Below are positions 47,122 through 52,024 of a stretch of 52,024 nt of DNA, piece after piece. The stretch spans positions 1-52,024 of the IMG/VR virus record IMGVR_UViG_3300046519_000223; one strand, given 5' to 3'. The translations under genes and the position numbers were made by a program. The notes below the pieces were generated by a model that did no database searches, was not told where the DNA came from, and worked only from the letters and a program-made list of their open reading frames with translations. This stretch comes from a virus. The first letter of the stretch is position 1; each line of letters begins with the position of its first letter.

Positions 47122-47457
47122 CTATTCAACCCTGATGTTGATGTCTGGTGTGGACTCCATCGTTGGTCGACGCAGCTCAGGATCATTTTCACTGAGGCAA
47201 CGGAACTGCAGCTCTGCATTTGCATAGCGACCGTAACCCGAATCCCTGGACGCATCCTTAACCGGCATGAGCTGCTTACCTTTGCTCTCGCAGAAAGCAT
47301 TGGCCTCTTTGTACAGTTCAGCCTTTACGGCCCCGCCGCCGAAGGTGGTGAAGCTGCCATCCTTCGCGATCATGTAAGTGTCACGCCCCATTGGCACAAC
47401 ACCAGGTCCAGAACAGCCGGCGACGAGAGCAATCGTTGAAACCAGTAAAAGCCGCAT
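47122..47457 (-). CDS. Lipoprotein
   Basis: A 111-residue lipoprotein: lipobox LVAGC (Cys15), then GPGVVPMGRDTYMIAKDGSF and ANAFCESKGKQLMPVKDASR. GGAGCTCAATAG precedes the ATG. Similar small lipoproteins are common in Pseudomonas genomes. A disulfide could join its two later cysteines. Moron-like cargo. Confidence 0.78.
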   Translation of the reverse strand: MRLLLVSTIALVAGCSGPGVVPMGRDTYMIAKDGSFTTFGGGAVKAELYKEANAFCESKGKQLMPVKDASRDSGYGRYANAELQFRCLSENDPELRRPTMESTPDINIRVE

Positions 47458-47583
47458 CTATTGAGCTCCATGCGTGAGTGATGGCGAATCATAGAGCCAT
47501 CAATCTGCCACTTCACCAATTTTCACCCCACTGTCGCATCCAGGCACGGAGTGCGGCGCCTGACTGAGCTCACTAACTGCGCT

Positions 47584-47742
47584 TCAGTCTTGCTTAATCC
47601 CTGTGTACCACACGCCCGTTGCCCAAACTTTCCAACTGACTACGTTGATCTTGTGGCAATGCTCGCACTCGACCTCGAACCGCTGGCTGTCGTTATCGGG
47701 AACGAAGTCCATCGTCAAACCGCAGTAGGCACAATCCGACAT
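47584..47742 (-). CDS. Small zinc-ribbon protein
   Basis: A 52-residue protein: CAYCGLTMDFVPDNDSQRF, then VECEHCHKINVV, two CxxC pairs. AAGGAG precedes the ATG at 47742; an ATG ten codons earlier with GAGG is possible. It diverges from the PP-loop gene. A metal-binding or adaptor protein. Confidence 0.62.
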   Translation of the reverse strand: MSDCAYCGLTMDFVPDNDSQRFEVECEHCHKINVVSWKVWATGVWYTGIKQD

Positions 47743-47867
47743 TCCCAACTCCTTGTTTTCGCAATCACTCATAAAGCACGCCTCAATATGACGCGTTAAG
47801 CGTAGCCCGAACTCCCACTTTAACAAATCACGCCAGCCGGCGAGGCAATCGGCTGTCTGGAGCAATT

Positions 47868-48737
47868 ATGAATCCCTACATGATCACCGGCCCGGCCCAG
47901 ATCGGCATCAGTGGCGGTCGCACCAGCGGGCACATGGTCTACAAGATCCTCGAAGCGCACGGCGGCACCCTTCCGCCGGACGTTCACCTGTTTTTCCAGA
48001 ACACTGGCAAAGAGCGCGAGGAAACGCTGGTCTTCATCGATCAGATCGCCAAGCGCTGGAACGTCAATATCGTGTGGATGGAGTGGTGCCGGGTTTACGG
48101 CCAGTCGGATGACGAGCCCTGGTACAGGTTGGTGGACTTCGAAACAGCCAGCCGCAGCGGCGAGCCCTTCACCATGATGCTCGAGTACTATGCCGCATAT
48201 CGGAAGGCCGAAAAGAACCTGCCACCGGTGCTGCCGAACTTCTCCAACAACATGTGCACCGCCTACCTGAAAGTGAAGATCGGCGAGAAGCACATGCGCG
48301 CCCTGGGATATACCGAATGGGATTGTGTCATCGGCATCCGGTACGACGAGCCAAAACGCTACCACCGCATGATGGCGGCCAATGATCGTGGCGGCACCCG
48401 CTGGGACAACCTCTGCCCCTCCTATACGGCCGGCGTTACTAAGGAGGATGTCGGCAAGTTCTGGGCCGCTCAGCCATTCGACCTGGGCATGGATTCAGAC
48501 TTCGGCAACTGCGACCTGTGCTGGAAGAAAAACGAAGGAAAGCTGATCAAGACCATCATTGAAGACCCGTCGCGGGTTATCTGGTGGTCAGGAACTGAAG
48601 AGCGATTTGGCCAGGTCTTCCGGCAGGATCGAGCTAACTACAAGACGATGGGCTGGTCTGCCGAACAGCGATCCCGGCAGACCGACTTCGATTTCGACTA
48701 TCTCGCCGAAGACATCGACTGCTTCTGCGGTGACTGA
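47868..48737 (+). CDS. PAPS-reductase-like PP-loop protein
   Basis: A 289-residue protein. The PP-loop S15-GGRTSG21 binds ATP or an adenylyl sulfate; HLFFQNTGKEREETL follows as in phosphoadenosine phosphosulfate reductase family members. Cys130 (NNMCTAYLK), Cys183, Cys215-x-x-Cys218 (NCDLCWKK) and Cys285-x-Cys287 at the C terminus could hold an iron-sulfur cluster or donate sulfur. Phage members may act in nucleotide or tRNA sulfur chemistry rather than sulfate assimilation. TGGAGC precedes the ATG. Confidence 0.85.
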   Translation: MNPYMITGPAQIGISGGRTSGHMVYKILEAHGGTLPPDVHLFFQNTGKEREETLVFIDQIAKRWNVNIVWMEWCRVYGQSDDEPWYRLVDFETASRSGEPFTMMLEYYAAYRKAEKNLPPVLPNFSNNMCTAYLKVKIGEKHMRALGYTEWDCVIGIRYDEPKRYHRMMAANDRGGTRWDNLCPSYTAGVTKEDVGKFWAAQPFDLGMDSDFGNCDLCWKKNEGKLIKTIIEDPSRVIWWSGTEERFGQVFRQDRANYKTMGWSAEQRSRQTDFDFDYLAEDIDCFCGD

Positions 48738-48738
48738 G

Positions 48739-49356
48739 TTATCTCATGTTGGCATAATGCTGCTCAAAAGCGCGCCAGAAATTATCGATAAAAATAAAAT
48801 GCCCGGCTAGCTCTAAACGAAAGACTTGAATTTCCCGCTCCGTAAAATTCTCCGTTATGACGAATTTCTCTATTTTCTGAGTTATATTAATCATTGCTGC
48901 AAGAATGTGGTTATGAGCAATAACCAATTCATATTCTCCAAGCTCATGAGCGGGAATCAAGCTTAACGACTTTAAAGACGCCTTGAATATTTCTGAGTAA
49001 CCAACATTCCACGCTAGCTTTACATTATTTTGCCCATCATCTGCAGCAAGTAGTTCCTTCAAACCCTTTGCATGATCAACCGCGTGCTTTACGACTGCGA
49101 AGAGGGCCTTAGACTTCTGCTTCGAGATGAGCAGTCTTTGTTCCTCTTGTCGTTTAACCTGATTATTACCAACCGTAAACGCCCCCCAAATCGCGGCGAT
49201 TGATCCGATTGCCTGAACCCAACTTGCTATTTCGCTGCTGTTCAAACTGAAGTGCGTGATACCTAGAGTCATAAGAAAAAGCACTGCCAGAGCAGCGACA
49301 ACACTTTGTACAGAGCACCAAGGTTTAAATATTTCCTTTCCGTAGTCGTTCAGCAT
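48739..49356 (-). CDS. AT-rich membrane protein
   Basis: A 205-residue protein with two membrane spans (about 17-37, SVVAALAVLFLMTLGITHF, and 45-62, SWVQAIGSIAAIWGAF) and a helical cytoplasmic part. Its base composition is visibly richer in A+T than both neighbours, a sign of recent transfer. GGGAGATGGG precedes the ATG. Its 3' end lies one base from the PP-loop gene's stop, so the two converge. Possible anti-phage or exclusion function. Confidence 0.75.
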   Translation of the reverse strand: MLNDYGKEIFKPWCSVQSVVAALAVLFLMTLGITHFSLNSSEIASWVQAIGSIAAIWGAFTVGNNQVKRQEEQRLLISKQKSKALFAVVKHAVDHAKGLKELLAADDGQNNVKLAWNVGYSEIFKASLKSLSLIPAHELGEYELVIAHNHILAAMINITQKIEKFVITENFTEREIQVFRLELAGHFIFIDNFWRAFEQHYANMR

Positions 49357-49421
49357 CCCATCTCCCTTTGATTATTTCGCAAATATACCCAACTACGATT
49401 CAGTCTGACTCCTCAGCAGTC

Positions 49422-49838
49422 TCAGTCATAACCGCCCTTTATGTTGCGGATGATCGGGTGCGCGTCACTCCGCCGATAGACTCGAAGTTTCAAATCGCTT
49501 GAGCACGTGATTACTGAATACTTTTCTGTTGATGGTTGCTGTTCAGAAACTACTTCGGAGCAGTCCCAACCGTAGGTATTTAAGGCATGCCATGCCAGGT
49601 CCGCCTTCGTGAGATTCCGGCTGCTATGAGCATGCGAGAGATCATGGTTGAACTCAGAATCTTCGGCCTTCGTTGACTCCTTTGGGGGAGATGCTTGAGC
49701 TGGTGCGACCTGCGCTTGAGAAACGCTGTAGCTGGTGGTGACTTTAGCGGTTGGATTGTTGTGACTATCCATCATCCCTTTTCCAACAACCCCGGCGAGC
49801 CCTACTGCCAAAACGATCCCAATGGTTCTTCTTTCCAC
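49422..49838 (-). CDS. Single-span exported or anchored protein
   Basis: A 138-residue protein. An N-terminal anchor (ERRTIGIVLAVGLAGVVGKG), a Ser/Pro/Lys-rich linker, then a small domain with two cysteines (TYGWDCSEVVSEQQ, VITCSSDLKLRVYRR), likely a disulfide in the periplasm. A GTG at 49838 is preferred to a TTG 15 bases earlier. Unknown function. Confidence 0.6.
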   Translation of the reverse strand: MERRTIGIVLAVGLAGVVGKGMMDSHNNPTAKVTTSYSVSQAQVAPAQASPPKESTKAEDSEFNHDLSHAHSSRNLTKADLAWHALNTYGWDCSEVVSEQQPSTEKYSVITCSSDLKLRVYRRSDAHPIIRNIKGGYD

Positions 49839-49953
49839 GACAGCTTGCCCCAATCAAAAGACGTTGATCATGTCAGCTTGAGTTGAACCCAGTCCACAAC
49901 TTGAACCCATAACAGTCATAACCGCCCGGGCATGACCCGGCATAGGACGCCCC

Positions 49954-50271
49954 ATGCCCACAGAAAACAACCAGGCTGATCCTTTCGGCCCGAACGGTCG
50001 CACGTTCCACATTCATCTGAGCGTCCGCGGCGCGCTTCGCGACTTCAGCAAGCGTCAGCTCAAAGGGATGTTCCGGATGGAAGGTGGCCATGAGTGCACC
50101 GCGGACGAGGCTAAGGATCATCTGCTCGAGGCTCTGGCCCAGGGCAAGGAAGTGCTGCCGTTCGGGCCGCCCTGTGACGGATTCGACTTTGCTGGCAACG
50201 GCTGCCCTGGCCACGACAACCCGCCACCGGTTGTGAATACCCATGATCTGGTATCGACGGAGATTGCCTGA
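49954..50271 (+). CDS. Small phage protein, accessory operon
   Basis: A 105-residue protein, PTENNQADPFGPNGRTFHIH ... ECTADEAKDHLLEALAQGKE, with PFGPPCDGFDFAGNGCPGHD near the end. It overlaps the next gene by one base. It has two or three cysteines and histidines near the end that might bind metal. Confidence 0.7.
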   Translation: MPTENNQADPFGPNGRTFHIHLSVRGALRDFSKRQLKGMFRMEGGHECTADEAKDHLLEALAQGKEVLPFGPPCDGFDFAGNGCPGHDNPPPVVNTHDLVSTEIA

Positions 50272-50510
50272 TGAGCGAAGTGAAGCGCTGGAAATTGAAG
50301 GGCTTCCTACCTGGCGTTGAAGGCGAGTGTAAGGCTGTGTTCCAACCTTTCGTGGTTCTGGCCGACGACTTCGACCGCATCGCGGCCGAGCGTGACGCCC
50401 TGCAGCTGCGCCTAAACGCGGCGGATCAGCGGATTGATGATATATCGGCAGAAATTGCAGCAGTGCGGCAAGGCCCCTGCAAGATGATCATCGGGGACGA
50501 ACTGCCATGA
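50271..50510 (+). CDS. Small phage protein with coiled coil
   Basis: A 79-residue protein, starting SEVKRWKLKGFLPGVEGECK, then a heptad-like helix (FDRIAAERDALQLRLNAADQ). Small proteins of this kind with a beta hairpin and coiled coil are common in Pseudomonas and enteric phages. It overlaps both neighbours. Confidence 0.7.
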   Translation: MSEVKRWKLKGFLPGVEGECKAVFQPFVVLADDFDRIAAERDALQLRLNAADQRIDDISAEIAAVRQGPCKMIIGDELP

Positions 50511-50803
50511 CCCATAAATGCTACCGGCGCGACCCGGACGTAAACGCCGTCACCGACCTTGTGACGGACGAGGAGATGCAGAGCGTGTTCCAAGGCACCA
50601 ACTTCGGCCACGACGATTTCCGTGGTTTGTTGGCCCAGGGTTGCATCAAGGCGCTGGCCTGCTGGCATCAAGGGCACACGCTTACCACCATCCTGGACGA
50701 GCTGCGCCTGATCAACTGGAACAGGCAGACCAGCAAGATCAAGGTCACCGTCAAGGGCCGTCACTACATCTGGCTCGCCTTCAAAGGTCGTCCGGGCGTC
50801 TGA
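50507..50803 (+). CDS. Small phage protein
   Basis: A 98-residue protein, THKCYRRDPDVNAVTDLVTD ... GHTLTTILDELRLINWNRQT, then VTVKGRHYIWLAF, a beta-type end. It overlaps the previous gene by four bases. Unknown function. Confidence 0.7.
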   Translation: MTHKCYRRDPDVNAVTDLVTDEEMQSVFQGTNFGHDDFRGLLAQGCIKALACWHQGHTLTTILDELRLINWNRQTSKIKVTVKGRHYIWLAFKGRPGV

Positions 50804-50833
50804 TTCCGACAGGAGTACATCTGTACTCCACTG

Positions 50834-51133
50834 CTATTTCGCGGTAGCAGGTCGGCAAGTGCTCGCACCTCCAGCAGCAGCCAACTGACGAGCTCGACCG
50901 ACACCCCAAGCCAAAACTCTGTTCATCGATTCGTTAGGGCGTGAGTCAATAGTCTCTTCATGCAACGCCATGCCATCGGGAGCATAAATCCCAATGAACA
51001 TTTCAGTCTTTCCAGCGCGCGATAGCCTGACCTGCACGTCAATGAGAGGTCCATCATTGAGCATTTCATCGTGTGTTCTGTGGTGGAGCTCGGGGTCCGC
51101 CCACGCCCAGAAGGTGTCGCCTCTAAATCTCAT
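50834..51133 (-). CDS. Paralogue 1 of a pair near the right end
   Basis: A 99-residue protein, MRFRGDTFWAWADPELHHRT, then HDEMLNDGPLIDVQVRLSRA and MFIGIYAPDGMALHEETIDS, AWGVGRARQLA. The same pattern occurs in the gene cut at 52024. The ATG at 51133 has a weak ribosome site. Unknown function; a small alpha/beta protein. Confidence 0.68.
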   Translation of the reverse strand: MRFRGDTFWAWADPELHHRTHDEMLNDGPLIDVQVRLSRAGKTEMFIGIYAPDGMALHEETIDSRPNESMNRVLAWGVGRARQLAAAGGASTCRPATAK

Positions 51134-51299
51134 AGAGCCCGCCTGCCTGTACCTTGTGAGGGTCAATAGAGTCCAAAAATAGCCCTGTGCGGACAAAGTG
51201 CAACCTTGCCTAAACGGTATCGGACAGCTGGTCGCAACATCTGTACGGATTCAAATTCCCTTTACAACTTTCAGCCGCTATAGCGGCAAAGGAACAGTC

Positions 51300-51623
51300 A
51301 TGCTTGAAGAAACTGTATTGATCCAGCCTGTCCCTGTTGTGCGCGAGGTGGATGGCTGGTGGCACCACCCCGATCTGCCGATGTTCGAAGAGGACCAAGG
51401 CGAAGAATCGCGGGAGTGGGTAAAGGTTCAGGGTCTGACCATCGTTACCGCCGAAATGGAATACGAGGTCGATACAGACAACGACCCGTACTTTGAGCAG
51501 GGCGAGGGCTCTTGCGCGCACTGGGAACCGAGCAAACCCGATGGCGAAGGTTGGTTTGTGCTGGCCATTTCCGACACCGACAACGGCCCGGCTTGCTGGT
51601 GGGCACGGCGGGTGACGCCATGA
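51300..51623 (+). CDS. Small acidic phage protein
   Basis: A 107-residue protein, MLEETVLIQPVPVVREVDGW then HHPDLPMFEEDQGEESREWV and AISDTDNGPACWWARRVTP. AAGGA precedes the ATG. Very acidic and rich in Trp. Such acidic proteins sometimes act as DNA mimics, but that is only a possibility here. Confidence 0.68.
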   Translation: MLEETVLIQPVPVVREVDGWWHHPDLPMFEEDQGEESREWVKVQGLTIVTAEMEYEVDTDNDPYFEQGEGSCAHWEPSKPDGEGWFVLAISDTDNGPACWWARRVTP

Positions 51624-51676
51624 TCCTCCCCGCCCTCGCCTACATGGCCTGGCTCATCTACTCGGGGCCACGGTGA
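51620..51676 (+). CDS. 18-residue hydrophobic peptide
   Basis: ATG overlaps the previous stop (ATGA). The peptide MILPALAYMAWLIYSGPR is short and hydrophobic. It may be a real coupled small protein, or chance. Confidence 0.35.
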   Translation: MILPALAYMAWLIYSGPR

Positions 51677-51743
51677 TAAATCAACAGGTCAACTACGCAC
51701 CGGGGAAATGACCGGTGCGGAGCTGAACCATTGCGAGGTGTTT

Positions 51744-52024
51744 TCAGGCGGCTGATGTTCGATGAGGGTGAGGAGTTGAAGATTGATTAGCGCCAGTCTG
51801 AGCACCAAGCACCAAATTGCTATTTGCAACTGCGCACGCCCGCCCGACGCCCCATGCGAGCGCGGTAGCCACCGTATCGTTGGGCAAATGATCGTGAGAT
51901 TCCTCAAACACAGGACATCCCATTTTACCGTAGACACCAATAAACAGTTGCGTTCTTCCCTTTCTGGAAACTCTGGACTGAACATCGATGACAGCGCCAT
52001 TACTTAGCACTTCGTCGTGCGACA
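51744..52024 (-). CDS. Paralogue 2, cut by the window edge
   Basis: The frame is open through base 52024, so its start is missing. SHDEVLSNGAVIDVQSRVSR, then LFIGVYGKMGCPVFEESHDH and ALAWGVGRACAVANSN align with the 50834-51133 protein. The C-terminal tail is different. Confidence 0.7.
   Translation of the reverse strand, partial: SHDEVLSNGAVIDVQSRVSRKGRTQLFIGVYGKMGCPVFEESHDHLPNDTVATALAWGVGRACAVANSNLVLGAQTGANQSSTPHPHRTSAA

Noticed and set aside
1-52024. CRISPR arrays, tRNA genes, rRNA genes, transposases
   Set aside because: No regularly spaced repeat-spacer series, cloverleaf, rRNA stretch or transposase-like protein was seen when reading both strands.

Overview
The window is nearly all of a lambda-like temperate siphophage integrated in a Pseudomonas genome, or the phage itself. 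Pointers to Pseudomonas are DUF1652-type proteins, a DUF2280-type small terminase, a DUF4055-type portal, a moderately high G+C content and strong Shine-Dalgarno sequences throughout. No integrase lies in the window; it is expected just past the right edge, where a gene is cut at base 52024. No tRNA, CRISPR array or insertion sequence was seen.

Layout. Bases 1-720 hold two small Pseudomonas genes. Bases 940-1000 hold phased short repeats that may be integrase or excisionase arm sites. From 1.1 to 26.2 kb almost everything is on the minus strand and forms the late operon. Read in the direction of transcription it runs: holin and spanin pair, small and large terminase, portal, minor head, scaffold, capsid, connectors, tail tube, tail chaperone G/GT with a -1 frameshift site, tape measure, M, L, K, I, J, tail fibre, fibre assembly, GH19 endolysin and a second spanin pair. 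From 26.9 to 32.2 kb the minus strand carries the early genes: a Q-position gene, NinG, NinB, a DnaC-like loader, an O-like initiator with an iteron origin inside its gene, a CII-like regulator, two small regulators and a Cro/YdaS-like protein. A plus-strand CI repressor (S24) faces Cro at 32.2 kb.

Behind CI is a compact plus-strand operon of six unassigned genes (33.07-35.43 kb): a DUF4236 protein with an FtsK-gamma-like tail, three tandem paralogues, a zinc-ribbon protein and a coiled-coil membrane protein. It is the best candidate here for an undescribed prophage cargo system. From 35.4 to 39 kb there is an array of single small genes separated by strong terminators. It includes a 100-bp duplicated element that looks like a pair of small RNA genes, and paralogous genes behind conserved leader-terminator units. 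From 40.2 to 46.7 kb comes a plus-strand recombination operon (coiled-coil protein, RecT, YqaJ-type exonuclease, YfdQ). From 46.8 kb to the edge are accessory genes, including a PAPS-reductase-like PP-loop protein, an AT-rich membrane protein and two paralogues near the right end.

How it works together. CI holds the Cro promoter. On induction Cro, CII-like and O/DnaC-like functions start replication at the iterons; RecT and the exonuclease recombine the DNA; the late regulator then opens the long minus-strand late operon. Small genes on the opposite strand or with their own terminators interrupt that operon and look like morons. The most striking regulatory signal is a 36-bp dyad present twice, once upstream of O and once in the lysis region (31 of 36 bases identical).
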